This document shows, in pieces, positions 24,075 through 31,980 of a DNA stretch of 64,000 bases. Made by a program: the position numbers and the translations under genes. Where the stretch lies: the NCBI GenBank assembly GCA_023387235.1, contig JAEWIJ010000065.1, positions 1 to 64,000 on the forward strand, in the 5' to 3' direction. Each line of letters begins with the position of its first letter. Positions within the stretch are counted from its first letter, which is position 1. A model generated the notes under the pieces. It saw only the letters and a program-made list of their open reading frames with translations. It was not told where the DNA came from and did not search any database. Source of the stretch: Pseudomonadota bacterium (GTDB lineage: Bacteria; Pseudomonadota; Alphaproteobacteria; Rhizobiales; Hyphomicrobiaceae).

Positions 24075-24854
24075 ATGACCCTCAAAGGCCGGAATGCCCT
24101 TGTCACAGGATCCACGTCCGGGATCGGCCTCGGCATGGCGACCGCGCTGGCCCAGGCTGGCGCGAACGTCATGATCAACGGTCTCGGCAGCGAGTCGGAG
24201 ATCGCCGAAGCAACCAAGCAGGTCGGCGCCGCCGGGACGAAGGTGCTCTACGATCCTGCAAATATGCTGCGGCACAACCAGATCGCAGAGATGATTGCGC
24301 GAGCGGAGAAGGAGTTCGGCTCCCTCGACATTCTCGTCAACAATGCGGGAATACAGTTCGTATCGCCCGTCGAGGAGTTTCCGATCGAGAAGTGGGATGC
24401 GATCATCGCGATCAATCTCACCTCGGCTTTCCATACGACGCGCGCCGCCGTCCCCGGCATGAAAAAGCGCAAGTGGGGACGTATCATCAATCTCGCTTCG
24501 GCCCACTCGCTTGTCGCCTCGCCGTTCAAGTCCGCCTATGTCTCGGCGAAGCACGGTCTTGCAGGCTTCACGAAGACGGTTGCGCTCGAGCTGGCAACGA
24601 CCGGCGTCACGGTCAACGCGATATCGCCCGGCTTCGTGAAGACGCCGCTTGTTGCGAAGCAGATTCCCGACCTCGCGAAGAGCAAGGGCATCACGCAAGA
24701 GCAGGCGCAGAAGGAGATCCTCGAGTCGCAGCCGACAGGGCGTTTCGTCGAGATCGAGGAGATCGGCGCGCTCGCGGTATTCCTGGCCGGCGACAACGCC
24801 TCGTCCATCACCGGCGCCAACTACTCGATCGACGGCGGCTGGACGGCGAGATGA
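24075..24854 (+). CDS. bdhA: 3-hydroxybutyrate dehydrogenase (SDR)
   Basis: The 259-residue short-chain dehydrogenase interconverts D-3-hydroxybutyrate and acetoacetate with NAD, the step that links polyhydroxybutyrate to central metabolism. TGSTSGIGLGMA is the Rossmann motif, NNAG is present, and SAYVSAKHGLAG contains the catalytic Tyr-x-x-x-Lys. The whole-length pattern, including GIQFVSPVEEFP and the C-terminal GANYSIDGGWTAR, is that of BdhA. GGAG upstream serves as ribosome-binding site. It stands alone after the CoA-transferase gene. Confidence 0.93.
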   Translation: MTLKGRNALVTGSTSGIGLGMATALAQAGANVMINGLGSESEIAEATKQVGAAGTKVLYDPANMLRHNQIAEMIARAEKEFGSLDILVNNAGIQFVSPVEEFPIEKWDAIIAINLTSAFHTTRAAVPGMKKRKWGRIINLASAHSLVASPFKSAYVSAKHGLAGFTKTVALELATTGVTVNAISPGFVKTPLVAKQIPDLAKSKGITQEQAQKEILESQPTGRFVEIEEIGALAVFLAGDNASSITGANYSIDGGWTAR

Positions 24855-24859
24855 GGAGT

Positions 24860-24975
24860 TCCCTCTCCCCGCCCTTGCGGGGAAAGGGTGAGGGGCGGCG
24901 GCATCCGCCAACGTCAGCGCAAGTGTCCGCCCCTCATCCCGACCTTCTCCCCGTTAAGGACGGGGAGAAGGGGAA
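24860..24975. repeat. Palindromic intergenic repeat, family 1 copy 2
   Basis: Hairpin arms CCCTCTCCCCGC/GCGGGGAAAGGG and CTTCTCCCCGT/ACGGGGAGAAG flank a middle part with GAGGGGCGGCGGC and its complement. It fills the gap between the convergent ends of bdhA and argJ. Confidence 0.85.
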
Positions 24976-24999
24976 GAAGCGGCCGCGCTCGCTTGAACC

Positions 25000-26250
25000 T
25001 CAACTCCTATAATCCGCGTTGACCGAGATGTAGCCGTGCGTGAGATCGCACGTCCAGATCGTGGCCTTGCCGGCGCCGAGACCCAGATCGACCTTGATGG
25101 TGATCTCCAGGCTCTTCATGTATGCCGCGACGGTCTCTTCGACGTACGTCGCTGAGCGCTCGCCGTCCTTCGCAACCTGATGCGGCCCGAACCAAATCGC
25201 GAGCTTGTCGCGGTCGGCGGCCTCGCCGGCTTTGCCGACGGCCATCACGACGCGGCCCCAGTTCGGATCCTCGCCCGCGATCGCGGTCTTCACGAGCGGT
25301 GAGTTCGCGATCGAGAGCCCGATCGTGCGGGCCGCGCGATCATTCTCCGCGCCCTGGATCTCGATCGTCACGAACTTCGAAAGACCCTCGCCGTCCTTGG
25401 CGACCATGATCGCCAGCTCACGCATCAGATCATGCGCCTTGGCCGTGAAATCGGCGAGCGCGGGATCGGCCGCATCGCCAATAGCCTTTTGCCCGCGCGC
25501 GGCGGCCTTGCCAGTCGCGAACATCAGCATGGTATCGCTGGTCGAGGTATCACCATCGACGGTCATGCAGTTGAAGCTCTTCTGCGCGCCTGCCGCGAGC
25601 AGGCTTTGCAGAGCCGGCGCGGTGATCGCCGCATCCGTGAAGATGAAGCACAGCATGGTCGCCATATCGGGCGCGATCATGCCGGCACCCTTGCAGAAGC
25701 CATTTATGGTGACCGGCACGCCGCCGATGCTCGCCGTGCGCGTGACGAGCTTCGGGAAGGTGTCCGTGGTCATGATGGCGCGCGCCGTATCGGCCCAGGC
25801 CTCGGGCTTCGCGGACTTCGCGAGCCCGTCGAGCAGATGCGCGAACTTGCCAGCCTCCAGCGGTTCGCCGATCACGCCCGTCGAGGCGAGATAGACGTCG
25901 CTCTTCGCACAGCCGACGGCCTTCATGGCGAATTCGGCCGTCAGCTCCACCGCCTCACGGCCCTTCTTGCCGGTGAAGGCATTGGAGTTGCCCGAGTTCA
26001 CGACGAGCGCCCGCGCACGGCCGGACTTCAGGCTCTCGCGGCACCAGAGCACGGGCGCCGAGCAGGTCTTGGACTGGGTCAGCACGCCGGCGGCGACCGT
26101 GCCCTCGTCCATGACCGCGATCATGAGATCTTTTCGATTCTTGTACTTGATGCCGGCCTCGCACGCGGCAAAGCGCACGCCGTCGATGACGGGAACCTCG
26201 GGGAGCGCCTTGGGCGCGAACGGGGATACGGCAGCATCGGACTTGGCCAT
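25000..26250 (-). CDS. argJ: Bifunctional glutamate N-acetyltransferase/ornithine acetyltransferase
   Basis: The 416-residue ArgJ transfers the acetyl group from N-acetylornithine to glutamate, and may also use acetyl-CoA, in arginine biosynthesis. The autocleavage site KGAGMIAPDMATML, with the nucleophilic Thr that begins the beta chain (about residue 200), is intact. The N-terminal GVRFAACEAGIKYKNRKDLM and C-terminal LTHGYISVNADYRS are typical. GGAG is ten bases before the ATG. An argE-type gene is also present 3 kb away, which is biochemically redundant. Confidence 0.96.
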   Translation of the reverse strand: MAKSDAAVSPFAPKALPEVPVIDGVRFAACEAGIKYKNRKDLMIAVMDEGTVAAGVLTQSKTCSAPVLWCRESLKSGRARALVVNSGNSNAFTGKKGREAVELTAEFAMKAVGCAKSDVYLASTGVIGEPLEAGKFAHLLDGLAKSAKPEAWADTARAIMTTDTFPKLVTRTASIGGVPVTINGFCKGAGMIAPDMATMLCFIFTDAAITAPALQSLLAAGAQKSFNCMTVDGDTSTSDTMLMFATGKAAARGQKAIGDAADPALADFTAKAHDLMRELAIMVAKDGEGLSKFVTIEIQGAENDRAARTIGLSIANSPLVKTAIAGEDPNWGRVVMAVGKAGEAADRDKLAIWFGPHQVAKDGERSATYVEETVAAYMKSLEITIKVDLGLGAGKATIWTCDLTHGYISVNADYRS

Positions 26251-26420
26251 CTTGCGGCTCCGGCGGCAGGAAGGGTCATTGATGGCGCTGCATTTAGAGG
26301 CAAGGCCCGATTTGCGCCAGACGCAAATTGGCTACGCGCTGGGCGTTGCGTTTCGTGCAACGGCAACATTATTACATTCACCCTTTACAGCGCGCCCGGC
26401 GCGGCCCAAAAGTCTGGCCC

Positions 26421-27218
26421 ATGATGGAGCCCTTTCTCCTGCGCGCCCTCGTTGCCGGCCTCGGCATTGCCATTGTCGCGGCGCCGCTCGGCTGCCTCGT
26501 CGTGTGGCGGCGCATGTCCTATTTCGGCTCGACGGTGGCCCACGCCGGCCTGCTCGGCGTCGCCTTCGGCATAGCCTTCAATATGGACCTGACGCTCGGC
26601 GTGATCTTGGTCTCGCTGGCGGTCGGGGCCATGCTCGTCGTGCTGGAGCGCCAGCCGCTGCTGCCGGTGGACAGTCTGCTCGGCATTCTCTCGCACGCGG
26701 CCCTGGCACTCGGGCTGATCGCGGCGGCGCAGCTCTCAGGCCAGCGCCTCGATCTCATGGGCTATCTTTTCGGCGATATCCTTGCCGTGACCGAGAGCGA
26801 CCTGCTCTGGGTGTTCGTCGGCGGCGCGCTGGTGCTGGGAGCGATCGCGCTCTTCTGGAAGACGCTGATCGCCATCGCCGTCCACAAGGAGCTGGCGGCT
26901 GCCGAAGGTCACAACACGGCCCGCGCCGAGGCGGCCCTCATCATGCTGCTCGCGTTCATCATCGCGGTTGCCATGAAGATCGTCGGCGTCCTGCTGATCG
27001 TCGCCTTCCTGATCATGCCGGCGGCCGCTGCACGGCCTTTCGCGGCGACTCCGGAGGTCATGGTTGTGGGGGCGGCGGGCCTCGGCATCCTCGGTACGGC
27101 CGGGGGGCTCGCTCTGTCGGCCAGTTGGGATGTGCCGGCGGGACCTGCCATTGTCGCCGTACTTTCCGGGTTTTGCCTCGCCTCGCTGGCTGCGGCCTTC
27201 TCTTTGCAGCGACGCTAG
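26421..27218 (+). CDS. ABC-3 family metal permease, ZnuB-like
   Basis: The 265-residue integral membrane protein has about eight to nine hydrophobic segments. It carries the ABC-3 features of zinc/manganese permeases (LGCLVVWRRMSYFGSTVAHAGLLGVA, GYLFGDILAVTESDL, AFIIAVAMKIVGVLLIVAFLIMPAAAA). It should form the membrane channel of a Zn2+ (or Mn2+) importer. The ATPase (ZnuC) and binding protein (ZnuA) are not in this window: argJ is divergent upstream and ispG follows directly. The ATG could be at 26421 or 26424. The upstream region is locally A/T-rich, but I could not confirm a Zur box. Confidence 0.88.
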   Translation: MMEPFLLRALVAGLGIAIVAAPLGCLVVWRRMSYFGSTVAHAGLLGVAFGIAFNMDLTLGVILVSLAVGAMLVVLERQPLLPVDSLLGILSHAALALGLIAAAQLSGQRLDLMGYLFGDILAVTESDLLWVFVGGALVLGAIALFWKTLIAIAVHKELAAAEGHNTARAEAALIMLLAFIIAVAMKIVGVLLIVAFLIMPAAAARPFAATPEVMVVGAAGLGILGTAGGLALSASWDVPAGPAIVAVLSGFCLASLAAAFSLQRR

Positions 27219-27224
27219 TTGGCT

Positions 27225-28514
27225 ATGACAGCAAGGTATGGCAATCAGGGGCCGTCCGAACCGCGAACAGGCCGAGACATGCTGACCAGCCCCGCCGAGC
27301 GCCCCCACCCCCCCCCCCTGAACCTCGGTGGCGTGATCGTGGGTGGCGGCGCGCCGATCGTCGTCCAGTCCATGACCAACACGGACACCGCCGACGCCGA
27401 GGGCACGGCACGGCAGATCGCGGCGCTGGCGCGCGCGGGCTCCGAGATCGTGCGGATTACGGTCGACCGCGACGAGGCCGCGAAAGCCGTGCCGCTGATC
27501 CGCGAGAAGCTCGCGAGGATGCACGTGAGCGTGCCGATCGTCGGCGACTTCCACTACAACGGCCACACGCTGCTCGCCGAGAACCCGGATTGCGCAGAGG
27601 CGCTCGACAAGTATCGCATCAATCCCGGCAACGTCGGCTTCAAGGACAAGAAGGATCGCCAGTTCTCCGCGATCATCGACCTCGCCCTCAAGCACAACAA
27701 GCCCGTACGCATCGGCGTCAATTGGGGTTCGCTCGATCAGGCGCTGCTCACGCATCTCATGGATCTTAATGCAAAGAGCGCCGCGCCGAAGCCCGCGCGC
27801 GTCGTGATGCATGAGGCCATCGTGCAGTCGGCGCTGCTCTCCGCCGAACGCGCCGAGGAGCTGGGGCTCGCCGGCGACCGCATCGTCATCTCGGCCAAGG
27901 TCTCGGCGGTGCAGGATCTCATCGCGGTCTATTCGATGCTCGCAGAGCGCTGCCGCTATGCCCTGCACCTCGGTCTGACCGAGGCGGGAATGGGATCCAA
28001 GGGCATCGTCGCCTCCTCCGCCGCCATGGGTATCGTGCTCCAGGCCGGCATCGGCGACACGATCCGCTATTCGCTCACCCCCGAGCCGGGCGGTGACCGC
28101 ACGCTCGAGGTACAGGCGGCGCAGGAGCTGCTGCAGGTCATGGGGCTGCGGACATTCATGCCGATCGTCGCAGCATGCCCCGGGTGCGGCCGCACGACCT
28201 CGACGGTCTTCCAAGAGCTCGCGCGCGACGTGCAAACGATGATCCGCGAGCGCATGCCCGAATGGCGCGCGCGCTATCCCGGTGTCGAGGCACTGAATCT
28301 CGCCGTCATGGGGTGCATCGTGAACGGCCCCGGCGAGTCCAAGCACGCCGATATCGGCATTTCGCTTCCCGGAACGGGCGAGACCCCGTCCGCCCCGGTC
28401 TTCATCGACGGGCGCAAGGCCATGACGCTCCGCGGGCCGAATATTGCGGGCGAGTTCAAGACCATCGTCGAGGACTATATCGAGAAGCGTTACGGCACCA
28501 AGGCCGCCCAATAG
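27225..28514 (+). CDS. ispG: 4-hydroxy-3-methylbut-2-enyl diphosphate synthase
   Basis: IspG (GcpE) converts MEcPP to HMBPP in the non-mevalonate isoprenoid pathway using a 4Fe-4S cluster. The N-terminal TIM barrel (GGGAPIVVQSMTNTDT, RINPGNVGF) and the C-terminal cluster-binding segments (AACPGCGRT with two Cys, and MGCIVNGPGE with the third) are all present. The start is uncertain: ATG 27225 lies just after the znuB-like stop with no good ribosome-binding site, while ATG 27279 (MLTSPAERP) is also possible. A run of ten C (27308-27317) lies in the early coding region and encodes part of PHPPPLN. Confidence 0.94.
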   Translation: MTARYGNQGPSEPRTGRDMLTSPAERPHPPPLNLGGVIVGGGAPIVVQSMTNTDTADAEGTARQIAALARAGSEIVRITVDRDEAAKAVPLIREKLARMHVSVPIVGDFHYNGHTLLAENPDCAEALDKYRINPGNVGFKDKKDRQFSAIIDLALKHNKPVRIGVNWGSLDQALLTHLMDLNAKSAAPKPARVVMHEAIVQSALLSAERAEELGLAGDRIVISAKVSAVQDLIAVYSMLAERCRYALHLGLTEAGMGSKGIVASSAAMGIVLQAGIGDTIRYSLTPEPGGDRTLEVQAAQELLQVMGLRTFMPIVAACPGCGRTTSTVFQELARDVQTMIRERMPEWRARYPGVEALNLAVMGCIVNGPGESKHADIGISLPGTGETPSAPVFIDGRKAMTLRGPNIAGEFKTIVEDYIEKRYGTKAAQ

Positions 28515-28628
28515 GCGATCTGCCCGCCTCAGTTGCACGATTCGACAGAGACAAGACCCCGCGCGACCTCGTAAGATTGTGACGGTCGCCGCGCGCGGCC
28601 GCTCGTGCCAATCCACCGGGCCCATCAC

Positions 28629-29021
28629 ATGTACGAACAGGTCACGCGCTCCATACGCGTGCGTGTCCGGCCGGAATACCTGGAAGCCCAGTCCGCTCCC
28701 GACGAGGGGCGCTACTTCTGGTCCTACACGGTCGAGATCCTCAACGAAGGCAGCGAGACGGTACAGCTCCGTTCGCGCTACTGGCGCATCACCGATGCCA
28801 ATGGGCGCATCGAGGAAGTGCGCGGCCCCGGCGTCGTGGGCCAGACGCCGGTCCTCGGCCCCGGTGAAACCTTCGAATACACCTCCGGCTGTCCGCTGAA
28901 GACCTCTTCGGGGATCATGGTCGGCTCCTACCAGATGACCAAGACCGACGGGGCGCTCATCGAGATCGCGATTCCCGCCTTCTCGCTCGACAGCCCCTTC
29001 GCCCGGCGCAGCCTGAACTGA
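28629..29021 (+). CDS. apaG: Co2+/Mg2+ efflux-associated protein ApaG
   Basis: The 130-residue protein is a single ApaG/FN3-like beta-sandwich domain. The usual start MYEQVTRSIRVRVRPEYLEAQS is followed by FWSYTVEILNEG, LRSRYWRITDANG, EVRGPGVVGQTPVLGPGE and YTSGCPL. ApaG is linked to Mg/Co tolerance and nucleotide (Ap4A) metabolism, but its mechanism is unclear. It lies between ispG and argE on the same strand, 28 bases before argE. The ribosome-binding site is weak. Confidence 0.95.
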   Translation: MYEQVTRSIRVRVRPEYLEAQSAPDEGRYFWSYTVEILNEGSETVQLRSRYWRITDANGRIEEVRGPGVVGQTPVLGPGETFEYTSGCPLKTSSGIMVGSYQMTKTDGALIEIAIPAFSLDSPFARRSLN

Positions 29022-29049
29022 GGCGCGCGCGATCAACCGAGGAGTTTGA

Positions 29050-30210
29050 ATGTCGTCCCTTCTTTCCGACGCCAAGGCTTTGCTCGCGAAGCTGGTGTCG
29101 TTCGATACCATCAGCGCGAAAACCAACCTGCCCTGCGCCGAGTTCATTCGGGATTATCTCGCGGGTCACGGGATCGAGGCCGCGTTGCTCCGGTCGGATG
29201 ACGGCATTCATGCCAATCTCTTCGCGACGATCGGTCCGCCGGGGGACGGCGGCATCGCATTCTCGGGGCACATGGATGTGGTGCCTGTTGCAGGCCAGCC
29301 CTGGGATAGCGATCCCTTCGAGATGATCGAGCGCGATGGGCGCCTCTATGGCCGCGGCACGTGCGACATGAAGGGCTATCTCGCGTGCGTGCTCGCGCTC
29401 GTGCCCGAGATGAAGAAGCGCGCGCTGAAACGGCCGCTCCACATCGTGTTCTCCTATGACGAGGAAGTCGGCTGCACGGGCGTGAAGCCCATGATCGCCG
29501 AGTTCGGCAAGTCACTCCCGACGCCTGGCATCGTGCTCGTCGGCGAGCCGACGCTGATGACAGTCGTCGATGCGCACAAGGGCGGCTATCGCTTCCGCAC
29601 CGAGATCACGGGACAGGCGGCGCATTCCTCGAAGCCGCAGCTCGGCGCCTCGGCGATCTTCGCGGCGGCCGATCTCGCGATGGAGCTTCGCCGCATCGAG
29701 GAGCGGCTGAAGGCGCGCCAACTCAATCCGCGCTTCGATCCGCCCTATTCCTCGATCTCGGTCGGCTCGATTTCGGGCGGCGTCGCGCACAACATCATCC
29801 CGCCGCACTGCGACATGTACTGGGGCATTCGCGCATTGCCGGGCTTGGACATACCGGCGCTCGTCAAGGAGTTCGACGATTACGCGCAGAACCACGTCCA
29901 GCCGCCCATGCGGGCGGTGAGCGACGATTGCGCGATCGTGACGACACCGACGGGCGTGCTGCCGGCCTTCTCGTCCGGCGAGAACTCGGCCGCGACATCG
30001 CTAGTGCTCAAGCTCATGGAGCAGAACGAGACGTTCGCGGTGGCGTACGGCACCGAGGCGAGCCATTTCCAGGCTGCGGGCTGCTCGTCCGTGGTGTGCG
30101 GCCCGGGCAGCATCGATCAGGCGCACCAGGCGAACGAGTTCGTCGCGATCAGCGAGCTCGAGCGCTGCCTCGACTATCTCGGCCGCGTCATCGATACGGC
30201 AAGCGCGTAG
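29050..30210 (+). CDS. argE: Acetylornithine deacetylase (M20 family)
   Basis: The 386-residue M20 metallopeptidase family enzyme removes acetate from N-acetylornithine. Zinc ligands appear in SGHMDVVP, GRGTCDMKGY, SYDEEVGC and VGEPT, and the C-terminal GTEASHFQ is typical; a dimerisation domain lies at about 175-290. GAGGAG five bases before the ATG gives a strong start. The length and motif spacing match ArgE rather than DapE. Because argJ is also present, this could be a salvage deacetylase or a paralogue with another N-acyl substrate. Confidence 0.9.
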   Translation: MSSLLSDAKALLAKLVSFDTISAKTNLPCAEFIRDYLAGHGIEAALLRSDDGIHANLFATIGPPGDGGIAFSGHMDVVPVAGQPWDSDPFEMIERDGRLYGRGTCDMKGYLACVLALVPEMKKRALKRPLHIVFSYDEEVGCTGVKPMIAEFGKSLPTPGIVLVGEPTLMTVVDAHKGGYRFRTEITGQAAHSSKPQLGASAIFAAADLAMELRRIEERLKARQLNPRFDPPYSSISVGSISGGVAHNIIPPHCDMYWGIRALPGLDIPALVKEFDDYAQNHVQPPMRAVSDDCAIVTTPTGVLPAFSSGENSAATSLVLKLMEQNETFAVAYGTEASHFQAAGCSSVVCGPGSIDQAHQANEFVAISELERCLDYLGRVIDTASA

Positions 30211-30232
30211 CTGCAGTCTCTGCGGAGGTCGC

Positions 30233-30490
30233 ATGGCAGCAAAGACCGGTGGCTCCGTCCGTAAGATCGTCGAGTTCGACAGCGAGACGTGGCGTGCGCT
30301 CGAAGGCCTCGCGCGCGATCGTCTCGCAAGCATCCAGGAGTTGGCGGACGAGGCCTTCCGCGACCTGCTGAAGAAGCATCATCGCCCGGTGACGCTCCGC
30401 GAGGCGCTGAAGGCGAGCGCCCGCTGGATCCCCGCCAATGATCCGGATGGCACGCCGCGCCGCAGCCCGAAGCCGCGGCGCAAGCGCTGA
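30233..30490 (+). CDS. Small basic protein, possible ribbon-helix-helix
   Basis: The 85-residue product begins with SVRKIVEFDSETWRALEGLARDR, which reads like a beta strand followed by two helices as in ribbon-helix-helix DNA-binding proteins. It ends with a very basic tail (PRRSPKPRRKR). CGGAGGT is a strong ribosome-binding site, 22 bases after argE's stop. Family recognition is weak; no toxin or other partner is adjacent. Confidence 0.7.
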   Translation: MAAKTGGSVRKIVEFDSETWRALEGLARDRLASIQELADEAFRDLLKKHHRPVTLREALKASARWIPANDPDGTPRRSPKPRRKR

Positions 30491-30519
30491 AGTATTTCTC
30501 AGTCGGGCCGAGCCAGAAT

Positions 30520-30563
30520 CCCCTCACCGCGCTCTTCTCCCCGCACGCAGGGAGAAGGGGAAG
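30520..30563. repeat. Palindromic intergenic repeat, family 1 copy 3 (half unit)
   Basis: CCCCTCACCGCG is followed by a hairpin with arms CTTCTCCC and GGGAGAAG. It is a half-length relative of the elements at 7741 and 24860 and again sits between two convergent gene ends. Confidence 0.75.
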
Positions 30564-30567
30564 ATCG

Positions 30568-31317
30568 TCAATACGTCGCGCGACCGCCGGAAATGTCGAG
30601 AACGGTGCCGGTCGTGAACGAGCAGTCCGCGGAAGCGGCGAATGCCGCCAGTGCCGCGATCTCCTCGACATTGACGAAGCGCGCGCGCGGTATCTTCGAG
30701 AGCATGAAATCGATGTGCTGCTGCGTCATCTGGTCGAAGATGGCGGTCTTGGCGGCGGCCGGCGTGATCGCATTCACCGAGATGTCGTACTGCGCGAGCT
30801 CCTTGGCGAGGCTCTTCGTCAGCGCGATGACGCCCGCCTTGGACGCCGAGTAGTGCGCTGCGTTGGGGTTGCCTTCCTTGCCCGCGATCGAGGCGATGTT
30901 GACGATGCGCCCGTACTTCTGTGCGATCATGGTCGGCACGACCGCGCGGCAGCAGTAGAAGGGCCCGTCGAGATTGATCTTGAGCACGCGCTGCCAGTCT
31001 GAGATCGGCAGCTCCCACGTCGGCGCGTTGCCGCCGGCGATGCCGGCGTTGTTGACGAGGATGTCGATGCGCTGGAAGTCGGCGAGCGTCGCCTTCACCG
31101 CGCCCTCGATCGACTCCGGATTGGTCACGTCGACGGCATAGGCCTTGGAGGCCTGCCCGAGCGCGGCGGCCGTCTTGTCGGCGAGCGGCTTGTCCATATC
31201 CCAGATGGCGAGCTTCGCGCCCGAGGCGATGAAGCGCTCGGCGATGGCGCGGCCGATGCCCTGCGCGCCGCCGGTCACGACGGCAACTCTGTCCTTGAGA
31301 TCGATTGCGTTGGCCAT
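30568..31317 (-). CDS. SDR-family oxidoreductase
   Basis: The 249-residue short-chain dehydrogenase has the NAD(P) motif TGGAQGIGRAIAERF, NNAGIAGG, the catalytic SIAGKEGNPNAAHYSASKAG (Ser and Tyr-x-x-x-Lys) and the C-terminal TGTVLDISGGRATY. Asp in IWDMDKP after the second beta strand suggests NAD preference. GAGGAA precedes the ATG at 31317. It is the last gene of the ten-gene minus-strand catabolic operon, 30 bases after the decarboxylase gene, and probably oxidises the hydroxy-acid substrate; this role is inferred from context. Confidence 0.92.
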   Translation of the reverse strand: MANAIDLKDRVAVVTGGAQGIGRAIAERFIASGAKLAIWDMDKPLADKTAAALGQASKAYAVDVTNPESIEGAVKATLADFQRIDILVNNAGIAGGNAPTWELPISDWQRVLKINLDGPFYCCRAVVPTMIAQKYGRIVNIASIAGKEGNPNAAHYSASKAGVIALTKSLAKELAQYDISVNAITPAAAKTAIFDQMTQQHIDFMLSKIPRARFVNVEEIAALAAFAASADCSFTTGTVLDISGGRATY

Positions 31318-31347
31318 GGCGTTCCTCGGTTCTGTCGTTGATGGCAT

Positions 31348-31980
31348 TCAGCGGTATCGGTGTTCGAGCTCGGCGACCTGCTCGTCCGTCAGCAGGCGCA
31401 AGCGTTCGCCGCGCAGCATGAGAAAGAGCTTGGCCGTCTCCTCGAGCTCCTCGATGGCATCCTGCGCGGCGGCGAGGCTCGTGCCCGCGACGACCGGGCC
31501 GTGATTGGCGAGCAGGACCGCATGATGCTTTCCGGCGAGCGCGCCGACGGCCTCGGCCAGTGTCTCATCGCCCGGCGGATAGTACGGCACGAGCGGCAAT
31601 CGCCCGATGCGCATGGCGTAGTAGGCCGTGATCGGCGGCAGGCAATTGCCGTGGTCGATGTTCTCGAGGCAGCTCACCGCGACGGAGTGTGTCGAGTGAA
31701 GATGCACGACCGCGCCGCTTCCCGGCCGCGCGCCATACATGGTCGTGTGCAGGAAGGCTTCCTTGGTCGGCTTGTCGCCGTCGACGAGCTTGCCAGACGC
31801 ATCGAGCTTCGAGAGGCGCGCGGGATCGAGCGTGCCGAGCGAGGAGCCGGTCGGCGTCATGAGCCAGCCGCCATCCGGTAGCGCGATGGAGATGTTGCCC
31901 GTCGAGCCGTGCGTCAGCCCGCGATTGAACAGTGACGCGCCGGCTCTCACGATCTCTTCGCGCAGGCGGCTCTCGCTCAC
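31348..31980 (-). CDS. otnC: Class II aldolase/decarboxylase, OtnC-like (3-oxo-tetronate 4-phosphate decarboxylase)
   Basis: The 210-residue class II aldolase-fold protein has the zinc ligands in VVHLHSTHSVA and LLANHGPVV and the phosphate-binding HGSTGNISIALP. Beside an OtnK-type kinase this is the OtnC type, which decarboxylates 3-oxo-tetronate 4-phosphate to dihydroxyacetone phosphate. The start is a GTG at 31980 that overlaps the kinase stop in a GTGA, with GGGAGAAG upstream, so the two are translationally coupled. Without the kinase it could have been called an L-fuculose-phosphate aldolase; the pair favours OtnC. Confidence 0.86.
   Translation of the reverse strand: MSESRLREEIVRAGASLFNRGLTHGSTGNISIALPDGGWLMTPTGSSLGTLDPARLSKLDASGKLVDGDKPTKEAFLHTTMYGARPGSGAVVHLHSTHSVAVSCLENIDHGNCLPPITAYYAMRIGRLPLVPYYPPGDETLAEAVGALAGKHHAVLLANHGPVVAGTSLAAAQDAIEELEETAKLFLMLRGERLRLLTDEQVAELEHRYR

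Noticed and set aside
26355..26390. Possible Zur box upstream of the ZnuB-like gene
   Set aside because: The A/T-rich AACATTATTACATT patch is suggestive, but it lacks the inverted symmetry of known Zur boxes.
26736..29147. 803-codon minus-strand open frame
   Set aside because: It is antisense to the ZnuB-like, ispG and apaG genes and has no family features.
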